DNA from: Verpa conica
Lineage: Eukaryota; Ascomycota; Pezizomycetes; Pezizales; Morchellaceae
Direction of reading: 5' to 3'
DNA: 64,000 nucleotides
NCBI GenBank assembly: GCA_033030425.1
Contig: JAUFSD010000007.1
Coordinates: 1,302,001 to 1,366,000, forward strand
Position numbers and translations under genes: made by a program
Notes under the pieces: generated by a model
Databases searched by the model: none
Told to the model about the DNA's origin: nothing
The model's input: the letters and a program-made list of their open reading frames with translations, nothing else
Shown: positions 23,901 to 35,624 of the stretch, piece by piece
Layout of the letters: each line of letters starts with the position of its first letter
Numbering within the stretch: the stretch's first letter is position 1

Positions 23901-24130
23901 CTAACGCTTTGTAAAAAAATTCTATAGGGTTCTATATTTCCGATCTTGCATCGAGAGATATCTCGAACCTTCTTATCACAATCTTAGGAAATGTTATTCC
24001 ACCTAGTACCGTTACGAAGAGTAATCATAGTGATAATGTGCTTGAAGTCGATATTGCAGCTGCATGGCAACAATTAGGATTGTCATCAGGTTGGTCGAAC
24101 GAGGTTACAATAGTTCTTTATATTCAGTAA
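20952..24130 (+). CDS. GH36 raffinose synthase / alpha-galactosidase-like protein (Sip1 type), 5' end unresolved
   Basis: Exons 20952-21053, 21124-21258, 21313-21681, 21733-22115, 22168-22271, 22325-22362, 22420-22545, 22601-22740, 22793-22950, 23007-23087, 23140-23868 and 23928-24130, joined in phase. Family landmarks in order: LSPSLGKTTV, SSPWMGPRQG, VVVLGISGVDD, YDGLAYCTWNGLG, LIIDDNWQSL, HIAVWHALLGYWGG, VDSVKCDVE (K-x-D nucleophile Asp), FFPDIPSSHAWHVF, LPDWDMFQS (acid/base Asp), and HAAARCISGGPIYITDTPG. Members act on raffinose-type alpha-galactosides or transfer galactose; I cannot choose. The first codons of the frame lack an ATG, because a stop lies just upstream at 20949-20951, so a small 5' exon is missing or the start is lost. 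No signal peptide is visible in what is read. Confidence 0.88.
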
Positions 24131-24498
24131 GATGTAAGTCGTGCGTTGATTGGATAGCTATATAGGTGGGTTAACTGAATCATGGATTTTACCTAGCTAG
24201 TATGTAAAAATTTTGTCTATTTTTATATATTTTTTGAAGTCCCTGGGGGTATTAAGCACGGAACTTAAAGGTTATATCTACGAATGATTATTATAGTTCT
24301 AGTATGTGCATCAATACCTAGAGCATAAATAAATTTACATGATGTCGCAGTACATAGAATTTTGTTTGATGTATAACCATTCTAGTTATCTAGAGTCTTA
24401 GATTAAACCCTCCCGTTATATACTTAAGAATATAATTATACGCTTATCACACCCTATTCCACGAAGCCTATGTATAAGTGATGGGAAGCTCTAGAGTG
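24131..24498. other. Intergenic, AT-rich
   Basis: 3' flank of the GH36 gene; no gene, no clear repeat. Confidence 0.4.
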
Positions 24499-24895
24499 TA
24501 GAAGCGTAAACTGGTTAAAACCTAATCTACCGCTGGTAGTATATTCAAGTACGAAAGCGCTGGATTTCAGCGCCTGTAGATATATGCTACTTTCAGCATT
24601 CTGTACTTGAGTCAAATAAATCTACTGGAGCTAGTATTAATTTAGATATTAGTGGAAAGCAACTTATATTATCGCGATGATATGCTTTGTGGCCTAGTTA
24701 ATTTGCCGCCTCAAGGCTTGAACATATAAATACATAATAAGTTGGGCAAGTTCACTAATGCTAGTTTAAAGTACATGATCTAAGTACAGAGCTCTGGGCT
24801 CAATAAAATAGTACGTGCATGCGTTGGAATTCAACGCTTTTGTACTTGAGTTTACTACTAGCAGTAAATTAGGTTTTGATCGATTTGCACTTCCA
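24499..24895. repeat. Palindromic MITE, family 1, copy 1
   Basis: The first ~85 bp (GAAGCGTAAACTGGTTAAAA, CAAGTACGAAAGCGCTGGA) return as reverse complement at the end (AAGCGTTGAATTCCAACGC, GTACTTGAGT, GATCGATTTGCACTTC). The terminal block matches copy 2 at 28493-28856. No coding capacity. Confidence 0.65.
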
Positions 24896-25679
24896 TACGA
24901 AAAGCAAGAAGCCAACTATATATTAGTATATAGCTTAACACCTTGTAGTATATACTCTACTCATCCTATGTAATAAAAACCAACATTAGTAAACAAATAT
25001 TCTAAAAATCGATGCGGTATGTTGCACAAAAATTTAGTCGTAAGCCAATTTCAAGAGCCGAATCCCAGGTATTAAGCCGAGAAGGGTCATATCAAGGAAG
25101 CGTAATAAAAAACTAGTTATTACTAGCCTTGATAGGGTCCCGGGTAGAATTATGGGAGAACTCATTTTAGGCTTAGGCAATGATTCCCATGGTCCAGGCC
25201 ATTTCTACTACTATTAAATAATTTATGTATGGTGTGCGCAGTGTTAAATATACTAGCTAAGCCTAGGTGTGGAACAGCAAGCTACACTCAACTCCAGCCA
25301 AACTTCAACAATCTGTGTCATGTAAAAAATAAAAAAATTCTATCAGCTCAACTTTTTGTCTATTAGGGCGAAACACTGTCAATATATGATCCCAATAGGG
25401 ATTTACCTCCAATCTACCTCCTACTGATTATACCATGAGTAGCACCCATCATGCACTAGGCACTTCTAGGAACGATCCCATTTTATACTTTTTACACAAA
25501 AAAATGAAGTTTTATTCCACAATGATCAGAAACCCAGGCTCAATAAAAAGATATGGAGCTTTATTGACACTATATAAGATCACATATCTATTGGTTAGTG
25601 ATTTGGCATGCTGTAGGAATTGGTACATTTAAGACTGCACGCACCATATAATTACCGGTGGAGAATCTGGTATGACCCA
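24896..25679. other. Intergenic, no gene seen
   Basis: AT-rich; a 65-codon open frame at 25435 has no protein-like features. The left target duplication of the next retroposon lies at 25664-25679. Confidence 0.4.
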
Positions 25680-25780
25680 TAGGTCATAGTTTCGTATAGG
25701 TCATAGTTTCGTACTGCATACCAGATTTTGTACCCAGAAGAATAAAATCACATGAATTAAAAAAAAAAAAAAAAAAAAAA
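25680..25780 (+). mobile_element. Ultra-short poly-A retroposon, copy 2, 16-bp TSD
   Basis: Body with TAGGTCATAGTTTCG repeated twice, then TACTGCATACCAGATTTTG, TACCCAGAA and a ~22-A tail. It is flanked by perfect direct repeats AATCTGGTATGACCCA at 25664-25679 and 25781-25796. Length, tail and duplication show LINE-machinery retroposition. Confidence 0.85.
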
Positions 25781-26090
25781 AATCTGGTATGACCCAACAA
25801 AAGCTCTTGGAAACCAAACCAAGTATATGGAACTCGCGTCTAGCTGGATAAAACCCCCAGCTATGCTACAGTGCCACAGGCGGCTATTGCTGATAGGTGG
25901 GCTGGGCTGGTATAGTGACCTCCTCTACGCATTTCCCTGCATTCTACCTAACTAAATGCGGCTAGACTCAGGGGGCGCTCCACACGCCCATATCTGTCCT
26001 CTACGGCCCCTGTAGTGAATAAGAGACGCCAAATCCTCAACTCAATCAAACAAGGTCTAAGAGTTTCGATATCTCTACATCATTCTCAAG

Positions 26091-26628
26091 ATGCGTGTCT
26101 CATCCGTTATTTCACTTGCCCTTTCCGCGCTTGTCGCTACCGCTGCTGCAGATGAACTCCAGATCATCAAGCTCAAAGAGGTTGACTGCGATAGAAAGAC
26201 AAAGGTAAGAACTTCAGTTCTTACTCCCAAAACCCTTTAAAGAAAAGGAAAACTAAAAGTCTATATACTATAGTCGGGCGATACTATCTCGGTCCACTAC
26301 CGCGGCACCCTTGAGTCCGATGGCACACAGTTCGACGCCTCCTACGACCGCAATCAACCCTTCAGCTTCAAGCTTGGTGCGGGCAGAGTCATCAAGGGAT
26401 GGGATGAGGGACTATTGGACATGTGCATCGGAGAGGAGAGGAAGCTGATCATCCCATACCAGCTTGCCTATGGTGAGCGTGGGATGCCGCCTGTTATCCC
26501 ACCGAAATCCACCTTGGGTAGGCTTCTTTATTCTTATTTAAATATCTCTTTAATACTAACATTAATTAGTCTTTGAGACCGCTTTATTGGGAATCTCTGG
26601 CTACGAGTCGGAAAAGGCAGAATTGTAG
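26091..26628 (+). CDS. FKBP-type peptidyl-prolyl isomerase, secretory pathway (FKBP2/FPR2-like)
   Basis: Exons 26091-26204, 26274-26517 and 26570-26628; introns of 69 and 52 nt; 138 aa. Residues 1-20 form a signal peptide ([16 protein letters not shown]). The FKBP fold follows: [70 protein letters not shown]. The active-site Tyr, Phe, Asp, Val-Ile and Trp positions are all present. It catalyses Xaa-Pro isomerisation of folding secretory proteins in the ER and would bind FK506. It ends SEKAEL, which resembles an HDEL/KDEL retention signal but is not canonical. The gene stands alone between repeats. Confidence 0.95.
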
Positions 26629-26905
26629 TTTACTACACTGATGTAGCGAGTATATACTAGTGCATTTCCCCCCAGAAAATGGGGGGACATAGGACTTAGA
26701 TTTCATATATCAAATTTGCAATATGAAAAAGTGGCAAGCTTATAAGGACCAACCTGATACTATATATTCAATTGTCAATTTATAAGGTCGTAAATCCCTA
26801 GTTTACCACAGGCTTAAATCAGGATCTCAGAAATGGGGAAAATACTCTTTGCCACTAGTAATAATGTAGGCTTATATTTAGCGATTATGATTAGAAATGA
26901 AGGTT

Positions 26906-26980
26906 TTTTATTTATTTATATCAAGTGATTTTATTGTTCTGGGTACAAAATCTGGTATGCAGTAAAAACTATGACCTGTC
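26906..26980 (-). mobile_element. Ultra-short poly-A retroposon, copy 3, 13-bp TSD
   Basis: Minus-strand copy (T/A-rich tail at the left) with TTCTGGGTACAAAATCTGG and GCAGTAAAAACTATGACCTG on the plus strand. Perfect direct repeats AGAAATGAAGGTT flank it at 26893-26905 and 26981-26993. Confidence 0.85.
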
Positions 26981-26993
26981 AGAAATGAAGGTT

Positions 26994-28490
26994 AAGACTA
27001 GCCTTACTATATGTAAGCTAGGAGTACATATATAGCAGTATTAATGATAATAAAATATTGAATCAGATTTATTGTTTGTGAAATATATACTCGCCCCTTA
27101 TAGGGAAGGGTTGATTCATTCGGATCTAGATACTATTAGGATGAAATCTCATGACAAACTACATGTATATGTATAAAATAACATCTTAGGGTGCAACAGC
27201 TGGAAGTTTAGTGATAGTTCTCGATCTAGGATAGATATATATATTCTATTTTTGAAATTAATAATCAACGAGTCCATCCCGCAGCCTACTTTCTTTCATT
27301 ATATCATCTACTACCAGCTTCTACCCAAACATCTAATGTTCTATAAATGGTTGATCTTGTAAAGGGGTCATTTGGATTGGGGTAGGACAAGTCAAACATA
27401 GAGAATATGTATTCGCCTAAATTAAGCCTAAATAACTAAGATAACGATAAGAAGCCCTCTGCATGTCACTGAAAAGTATCTAAGGATTCTGGAAGCTCAG
27501 GGGTTATTATGTATTTCCCATGGTTTATAATTGGTCTAAAGACTGCGCGAGGCTGGTACGAGACAGAGGTTTAGGGACACGTTTTCCAACTTTCGTAATG
27601 GGCGCGGATGCGCCGGGTTCCGGTCTATTATTTCTATACTAGCAAATAAAGGAAAAAACTGCTGCAGTAATTACCCCTCTATAAACTCCCTACTTTCTTG
27701 AGTCGTCGAGATGTCCTTCCTGGAGTCTCTCCAGCTACCCGTGCTCACTTACTCATCAGGAGATTTGGAGTGAAGAGCATACAGCCTTATTTCTCAGATC
27801 CTACCAAAGAAATATGAATTTGGACCAACTAAGATTTGCGGCGGCAGAGACTATTCACTATACTGGATATCTAAAGTCAGAATTGAAATAAACCTTTGAG
27901 TCTCAAATTCCCGTCATCCAGTTTGACAGCTTAGGCTGCTAACTTTTGAAGGAGTCGGATATCGACCCCATGCCATACTTTTTTAAACTGTTAGCTAGGC
28001 TCAAGCCCTATATTCCTACAGGTTTGCTTGGGCACATCGCGACTCGTATTTTCTTTAAACGCTAGTTTTAGAAATGGGTTTCCGGGTGCTGACTACAATG
28101 TTTCCCTGATTTTTGTCGCTGTTAGCCTTCTTCACTGAAGCGCGGTGGCTTGAGCGTCCTAACGCTGCGCTTCGCAAACATGGTGGATAAATGAGCGCTG
28201 CCGTGGAGAAGCTATGCCGGATGACTTCTCAAAAAAGTAGGTAGAAATTTATAACATAGTTGGCGGCTTTGCGCAAAGCTTTAGTATACAGTTCTAAGGG
28301 TCAACTTCGTTACTTATTTTAAGCACAATCGTCGACGATAAATTATACCTTATAGGGGGTAACGTGGTATCTCTACAGCATGAGGAAATGCATCAGGGAA
28401 AGGCATCATCTTTACCTGCAAATTTTTTGTATGGGTAAAGCATTAGTTAATGCATTAAGGTAAGGTGTAATTAGGGAAAAATGATACCTT
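26994..28490. other. Intergenic, no gene seen
   Basis: About 1.5 kb of AT-rich sequence without protein-like frames or clear repeats. Confidence 0.4.
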
Positions 28491-28492
28491 TA

Positions 28493-28856
28493 TGGAAGCA
28501 TAAATCGGTCAAAAGTTTGTTTACCACCGGCAGTAAATTAAAGCCCACTGGTGGTAAATTAAAGTACAAAAACGCTAGATTCCAGCACCTTGTACTTAAG
28601 TCAAACACTCCTAACTAGCACTAGTTAATTTAATTAGGTGGCAAAGTCACTAAGCCACTAGAGAGGTAAGACACTATCACTAATTTCTAAGCACCTGCCT
28701 CAATAAATTAGTTTTGACTCAAGTACAGGGTGCTGGACTCAGTGAAAATAGCATGCACAAGCGCTGGAATCTAGAATTTTTGTACTTTAATTTATCACCG
28801 GTGGGCTTTAATTTACCGCCGGTGGTAAACGAACTTTTGACCGATTTACGCTTCCA
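28493..28856. repeat. Palindromic MITE, family 1, copy 2 (TA duplication)
   Basis: 364 bp beginning TGGAAGCATAAATCGGTCAA and ending as its complement (TTGACCGATTTACGCTTCCA), with TA on both sides (28491-28492, 28857-28858). Inverted arms of ~110 bp include ACCACCGG/CCGGTGGT and AAGTACAAAAACGCTAGA. TA-flanked, non-coding, palindromic structure is typical of a Tc1/mariner-type MITE. Confidence 0.75.
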
Positions 28857-29223
28857 TATACCTTTCCTGCGCCTTTTCCCTATGGTTAAATGGATTGGTA
28901 AAGGCACAAAAATTCCTTAAAAAATATTTTCTAAAAAGGTAACTTCAGCTGTAGGGGTTGAACCTGCTACCCCCTGCACCTGATTGAGAGTTGGCTCCTT
29001 ATCAGTGATCCTTAAACATACTCTATATACCTGTTTCTATACATGACAGCAGAAAAACTCCATCATCATGCATAAAAACAGAGGAAAAATCATTGGGAAA
29101 GTCATCAAGGAAATGTGTATTTGACAAGGGCATCACGGAAAGGCATCAGGGTTATGTATCAGAAGATGCTTTACCACCAAACACCCCTTAGAATAGTCTC
29201 ATACTAATCACCTACGGCACAGC

Positions 29224-29592
29224 TTACTACATCACCATAGGGTCTGGAGCAGTAAATCCCCGAAATCTTTCAGGGCTACCCCGAAAACCTCAGACAACCT
29301 CCGCAAAGCTCGGGGGCTTTGCAGAGGCTCGTACGTAGTCTTTTGTAACCTAAGTACCAAGTAACATTCCGAAAACCTCCGAAAGACCTCGATCTCTTGG
29401 GGGTTTTTCAGCTAGTTCAAGGGCCTCCTAGCTTGCTCGGAGCTTTTATAGGTACTTAGGTTTGTATGCTGGCTCCACACAAACCTAAGTACCAAATTTA
29501 CCCCAAGGGCCCCCGAGTCAAAATATATCCGAAATGCGAGCTGGGCAAGCTCGAAGGACTAGTACACCAGACCCTACGGTGTTGCGTAGTAA
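29224..29592. repeat. MITE-like element with ~27-bp imperfect TIRs
   Basis: Left end TTACTACATCACCATAGGG and right end, read in reverse, TTACTACGCAACACCGTAGGG, each followed by TCTGG. The 369-bp interior has two CCTAAGTACCAA motifs and no conserved frame. Confidence 0.5.
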
Positions 29593-29841
29593 TTAAACCT
29601 GGGGATGAGAACGAGACTACCCTTGAAAATGAATCATTTTGTGCCTTTACCACTCTATTTTGTGTGGGCAATGTATCAATTGATTCATTTCCCCACGCTG
29701 TAGAGCATATGAGTTAGACGATACTTGAAATAATTATCGTTCGCAGATTTCAGCGCCTAGTCAGTATAATACAATTCGATTTTATTTACTACGTACTCAA
29801 CTGGTCTTCCTTCGTACTAATATAATACGATTCCCTTATAG

Positions 29842-31303
29842 ATGCCTACTTACGAATGATTGATCTTACCCAGGACTTCAACCTATCTGATGGAGCTATA
29901 TATACACAGCACTATAACATGCCTAAAAACGTCCCAGAAATAGCGGAAGAGAGTATGTGGGCAGATGCTGGAAAATTAAACTTAGTAGGGGTGATTGAGG
30001 GTATTAATAAAACATACCTAAACTACACAAAATATTCTGCCAGCTATGATATTTGGAGTTATGTTGTGTCAGATAGAGGAGATAGAGTATGGAAGACCCT
30101 TTTAATGGGGGGCGATAGGGTTATGCGGACTTTTGGCGCCGCAAGTACTTATATTGCACACTTGCGGAAAGGTTACATGTTTGGCGGGATGGTGACATAT
30201 GATTCTCAGGTAACTATCCCTTCATCTGTGGGCGAATCGATACCAGTGGTCATTTGGTTTGGGATGGGGTAGAAGAAAGCTGGAAAAATCGTTCAACACC
30301 ATGGCCGAGACGTCACTCGGCAGGATCCTTTTATTTACCATATGGAGAACAAGGAGTTCTGACTATTTTTGGCGGACTTATAGAGAAAAGACAGACCTTA
30401 GAATACGATAGAAAAGTGGTATTCGCAAACAACATCTGGTAATGTACCATCTCATCGTGTAAGATTCTGTGGCCATGCCGTTTCTGCCCCTGAAAACCCG
30501 AGTCATCAAATATATATATTTGGTGGAAAAAAGGCACACCAGGAGTCGGTCAAAACTATGATTGTCTACTTAACAGTGACATTTATGTCCTGAAAATCCC
30601 AACATTTCAATGGCAGCTAGCTTGAGATCGAAGCCTCTCAGTACGGTCAGGTGTCAGAGTGCCACTTGCAAGAGAATATGCCACCTATAATCTGGTTTCT
30701 GGAGGTCACGCTGTGATGATCTATGGAGGGAAGATTTCCGCTGATGCTTCCCCAATAAAATGTGATGAGGGTGGTGTGTATCTTTTTGATCTGAGTGACT
30801 GGAGTTGGAGGAAAGAGTACTCCTCTACTGCAAAAGGTTATGTTGTTCCACAGGAGATATGGTCCGTAGTTGGTGGAAAGTAAAATACCCTACTCCTTTT
30901 TGGCTTCCCTATACTAAGTCTAAATAGTGAAATAGGTGGTGCTACCAAATTCAAACAAAAACTTAGATATGATGATAATTCTCTTGCAGTACTCATGGAA
31001 AATTCCGAAGCTGAGACTAAAGACATCTCTATATCTGTATCCACATCTGTATCAGGATCCGTACCTGCACCCACGCCCACGCCCACGCCCACGCCCACGC
31101 CCACGCCCAGGCCCCCGGCCCCCAAATCTACTTCCACCGACTCCTCTCCAACTTCCTCTCCAACTCCTGAACCACCAAAGTCAACACTACTAAACACTAG
31201 CTAGGCTAATATTAAAACGGGGCGCTATTATAGCTTTCGCTGCTGTGGCGTTAGTAGGGGGGTCTTTTTTGGCACTACCGGAGATGTCAGCTGAAAGATC
31301 CTG
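29842..31303 (+). pseudogene. Kelch-repeat membrane protein gene, broken
   Basis: Segments of a fungal kelch/galactose-oxidase-like beta-propeller protein lie in changing frames: YLRMIDLTQDFNLSDG, WADAGKLNL, MFGGMVTYDSQ, GSFYLPYGEQGVLTIFGG, KWYSQTTSGNVPSHR, IYIFGGKK, SDIYVLKIPTFQWQLA, GGHAVMIYGGKI, then a Ser/Thr/Pro-rich stretch with (PT)n from a CCCACG repeat, and a C-terminal transmembrane segment (AIIAFAAVALVGGSFLAL). Frame changes near 30250, 30410 and 30550, and an in-frame TGA at 30625-30627 after QWQLA, break it. The N-terminal signal peptide and first repeat are missing. Homologous intact proteins are surface-anchored with unknown ligands. Confidence 0.72.
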
Positions 31304-33057
31304 AAAAAAAAAAACGTTTTGCTGAGCTACATAGCGACCCCACAATATGCGAGAATTCATTGTAAGGGGGTCCCTATGTATATTAATTTAGTGTAGTGTT
31401 TATTATGCTAACAAATATTCCTGTCAGCTGATAACGAACCAGTAGAGCTACCAGCTATAAGATTTCTATTATACACCAGCCATATGAACTTAATCCACAT
31501 AGTTCGATTAAAATACTTACACCTTCTATCATACAGTCTAAAAAGACACTTCCACATTCTCGTCCCACACGCTCCGGTAATTAAGGTAGGATATAGTAAC
31601 GCTTCAATAACTACTTAATACCTAACTACATGTACTTGTGGTTTTTTGTACATAAGCTATTTCTGGTAAATCTTTATATTCAGAGTATTTTTATTATATG
31701 GGGGATATCGAGAGTTTACTAAGATTTTCTCTGCAGACATTGGCTAATTTTATAGCTTCGATCAATTTGCTCGCTATTCATATCTTTTTTTTTGTAGCGG
31801 ATATATAGATCAGTGATATATATTGATGAAGGAGGTTGCTGGTGGACGGGACCAAAAATTGCTGTTAGTGATCTCCTCAGTAATAGTTGTGACTTCACAA
31901 ACCGCTCACTTCATTTTTCTAAGTTACGCACAGCTTCAGAATCTATTCTTATATTATTACACTGCAGGCTGGTTTATGCATAGCCTAACAAGTAGATAAT
32001 AATTAAAAAAGTGAGGGTTAGGGTTTATACTTAATCATTCACTATTAAGTTTATCTTTAGAGGACACCTGAATATATTATATAACTAAATTTATCTTTGG
32101 AGAATATCTATATATATCGTATAACTAAGAGTAATACATCTGTCTAGGGCGATTTGAATCCTAGGAATTGGAAACGTACCGGAGGTGTTACACCCCGCGG
32201 AGCCGCTTTTTCGGAGATACAGATCCGGACTTTCCCCATGGTTACGCTAAAACGTTAAATTCACCTACCGACTGCTAGGACAGAGAACAGTTCTTTTTAG
32301 AACAACAAGGGGCCCAACTTAACCTTTACCGAGATCTCAGTAAAAATAAATTAGTAACAGTAGTAGCCTGTTCTGTGGATCAAACTTAGCTCTATGTAGT
32401 CGACCCTGTGTGGGGTTTTTCGCCTCCCTTTTTTCCCGGTCTTCCTGTATGGTCGTTGTGTGCCAACAGCACTCACTCCGGGCAGCCTCATTCTTCCCTG
32501 GCAGGTAGGAGGTACCTTTCCGCATCACACTCGCACTCGCGCACACTCGCAGCCAGCATACACCCCTCCCCCTCGTCTCCTAGGTTGTTCTCTGGCGTGT
32601 GCTTGTTTCTCTGCTGCTTTTTGCGTATACCCACTCATTAATTCTTTCTTTTCTTTTCTTTTCTCACGCCTCCCTCTTCCGTCCCTTCAATAACCCCCTC
32701 CCCCACCTGCATTATTTTCCCGCGGTGAGTGGGATCTGCACACCGCCTGGCCAGGCAGCTAGTCAAGTCCTGGGCAGCTTCTTGACGGCCAACGGCTTCG
32801 CTACCCTGCTGCTTCTCTGTTCGTTCGTTCGTTTTGTGTCGGTTGTCATCAAAGCCGCCTTGAAGACAACAACTGTACCCACCACAGCTGGAATACAAGA
32901 ATAGAATGAATCTCAATGTTTGATGCCCTGTTCGACATATCCTCCTTTTAATTTATTTCTTCTTGTTGTTCAATTTTATTCAACATTCAGTGAAGTAAGA
33001 ATAAATAAAAGAAAGGAGAAGAGAAAAAAAAGGATAAAAGCCCTTGAAACATAAAAT
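31304..33057. other. Intergenic; pyrimidine-rich upstream region of the USP gene
   Basis: 31304-32400 shows no gene. 32400-32910 is C/T-rich with many short open frames on both strands, as in fungal promoters and 5' leaders; (TTCG)n at about 32819-32831. No recognisable element. Confidence 0.45.
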
Positions 33058-35050
33058 ATGCTGACTTCGGAGTTGGGGGAGGCAAAGAGAAGGATCGAAA
33101 CAAACACCATGATCACGACGTCACTCTTCCCCCAACCTATACACTCCTTGCCGTCTCCGTCCCCGTCAGTAGCATGTACTTCAACTGCCTGCTCTGTCAC
33201 GAACATCGATGACCTTGCCCTTTCCCACCTCCAAATACCAATCGGGCAGCCAGACACCCTTTCACCTCCCGAATCCTTTACTGCTGCCGAAGATCCTAGA
33301 GAAGATTCGACAGGGGATGAGCTGCCTATGGGGAGGCCAAATCTCGGTATGAATTTCATCGATGGCCCGATAGAATCGGATGAAACCGTTATGATGAAGC
33401 CGAAGCGTCGCCTACTAAGGAAAACATACTCAAAAAAAGATAATAAGGGAAAAAGACGAGCAGTGGTTGATGATGATAGTTATGATTCAAAAAGCGACGC
33501 GAGTTCTTACCTCCCACCAGCGAAACGAGCAAAAGTGGTTGGCCTAAAGAACCTTGGGAATACATGCTACAATAATGCCGTAATCCAAGCTCTCAGCCAT
33601 ACGAAACCACTGCGTGATTATTTTCTGGAACGACAGACCCAAACATCAGACAAGGAAAGCCCAGAGGGTGGCGGGGGGAAGGAAGATGCAGCAATTCAGG
33701 TCCAGATGCACCTGGCAAGACCAAGGACTCGAAGAGCTGCTCAGTTAGAGGAACAAATTACCGTCCCGGCAGACGTGTACGCCTTCTATCCGCTGTCCTG
33801 CCAAGTAATCTTACTAATTTCTACTTAGAAACCTTTGTGATGAATTTTCTCGTTTGCTGAAGCTTATGTGGAATGACGAGCCTCCATGCGATTCCCTCTT
33901 ATCATCCAAACCACGCCGAATATCTAAATCATCCTCGGTTGTTTCCCCACATGCATTTGCAACAGCTGTAGCTGCTGTTTTACCACTTTTTCAAGAACGT
34001 TATGAGCAACATGATGCTCAAGAGTTTTTAAGGGTACTTGCTGTCTTTCCGTAGTATACTCAGGCCTTTTTACTGAATCTAAAGTAGTGTGCATTGGAGC
34101 GGATGCAGAACGAACTCATCACAGAAAAGGTTGAGGGGTCTGATGAGTCAACTCCAGGAGAATTAAATCTAGCCCGTATAGAAGATACAATCGTTCAACT
34201 AGTGTTCGGTGGTATTCTGTGGAACAAGGTAATAATTTTTCTCACTTCCATTCATGCTATTAGGGAGGGAATTCCTATCTCCTGTAAACACATCATTAAC
34301 TAATAACATAGATTGTATGTTTGTCCTGCGAGGATTATACTATTAAACCAGATCCGTTCTTGGATTTGAGCCTTGTAATTCCTGATCTGTCTCTTCTTCA
34401 AGCAGCTACAAAATCAACTGAGCCCCAAAGGACAGTCACGATCGAAGATTGCTTAGACTTATTCTCTTCTGCCGAAGAACTTGAGGGCTCGCCATCCCCG
34501 CCTATCTCTGCTGCATCATCTGCAAACGGAACTGGTCGCTCGTGCCTGTCATGTGGCTCGGATACAGGCTTCTCAAAGGCGTTCAAGTTTGGTGAACTAC
34601 CGCAGGTACTATGCATCCACCTAAAGCGGTTTCGCTGGAGGAGAAACACAGTTCGTGGAAGTAAGCAGAAAGTCGATGCACATGTGAAATTTCCTCTGGG
34701 AGGACTAGACATGGGGCGTTGGATGGATGATACCGATGGGGGAGAACCCCTAAAAGTATTATATGACCTTTATGCTGTTGTTGTACATCAAGGAGCTGGG
34801 TAAGGACGTAACTCTCTGAATCCTACTTGGTACTAAAGCTTATTTGGAGTATAGGGCAAGCTCAGGCCACTATTATGCCTATGTCAAATATCAAAATGAG
34901 TGGTGGAGCCTCAACGATGACCGCTCGCACAAAGTCGCGCCAGAAGTTGTGGCTAAGGCGAAAGCCTATCTTCTTTTCTACCGGCGGCAGGAAAATGGGG
35001 GCTCTACAGAGTCCCCTAGACACGATACTCCAACTGAGTTGGTTTCTTAG
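33058..35050 (+). CDS. Ubiquitin-specific protease (peptidase C19, USP/UBP)
   Basis: Exons 33058-33776, 33829-34033, 34088-34228, 34312-34799 and 34855-35050, 582 aa. After ~160 disordered residues comes the Cys box GLKNLGNTCYNNAVIQAL (catalytic Cys), then QERYEQHDAQEFLR (the QQD-type box), two CxxC pairs (CLSC, SCLSC) typical of the USP zinc ribbon, FGELPQVLCIHLKRFRW, the His box SSGHYYAYVK, and the final WSLNDD and AYLLFYRR. It removes ubiquitin from conjugates; which substrate or which numbered UBP it matches is not clear. The first intron uses the GTACGC donor at 33777, because the alternative GTAATC breaks the frame. Confidence 0.94.
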
Positions 35051-35624
35051 TATTACGATCTCTGAAGTTTATTGTACAAAATGCATAGCGGGAGGTTTGC
35101 GGTGGCATCTTGTTCCTTTTTTTTTCTCCATTACTTTATTGCGCTGAAGAGCGATATACAATGATTGTACAGATGAATTTTTCTTTAGGGTGGTATCTTT
35201 TTTTTCAGTCAAATACCTGCACATTTTTTGTAACTCTTGTAAACTTGGGATGGGGGTCACGGTTTTGGGAGTCACGGTGCGTTGTCTACGTATTTACCCT
35301 TCTTTACTTGCTCTAAACTTCCTGCATATTTTATTTCTCATTTATTTGGGGTGGGTCTGGCAAATTCATATTACTTCTCGGTGTTTTGGCATAGAAAAAA
35401 GACAAGCGGTTGCATGACTTCAAATGATGCGTTTGTTTAGATGAATTTTCTTTTCTTTTTCTTTTTCTTTCTCTTATGTTACTGGAGGTATCTAGATGTC
35501 TCGGATAAGGCTCATGCATGAGTTCTGCCTGTTATAAAAGTATATAGATGCAAGAAGCAAGTATATACCACTTACAACCTATGTTCAAATTTCTTGGCAC
35601 AAAATTATACTCCCACAATCATTC
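35051..35624. other. Convergent 3' regions of USP and the next minus-strand gene
   Basis: 574 bp, T-rich on the plus strand (35110-35470), fitting 3' UTR and polyadenylation signals. No gene. Confidence 0.4.

Noticed and set aside
28714..28920. Open frames on both strands at 28714-28920
   Set aside because: They lie in the arm of the palindromic MITE.
30936..31193. Pro/Arg-rich open frame over the CCCACG repeat
   Set aside because: Shadow of the Ser/Thr/Pro stem of the kelch gene in another frame.
32408..32904. Overlapping open frames upstream of the USP gene
   Set aside because: They arise from C/T-rich composition and show no domains.
33777..33803. USP frame continuing to the GTAATC donor at 33807
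   Set aside because: It does not join in phase; the GTACGC donor at 33777 does.
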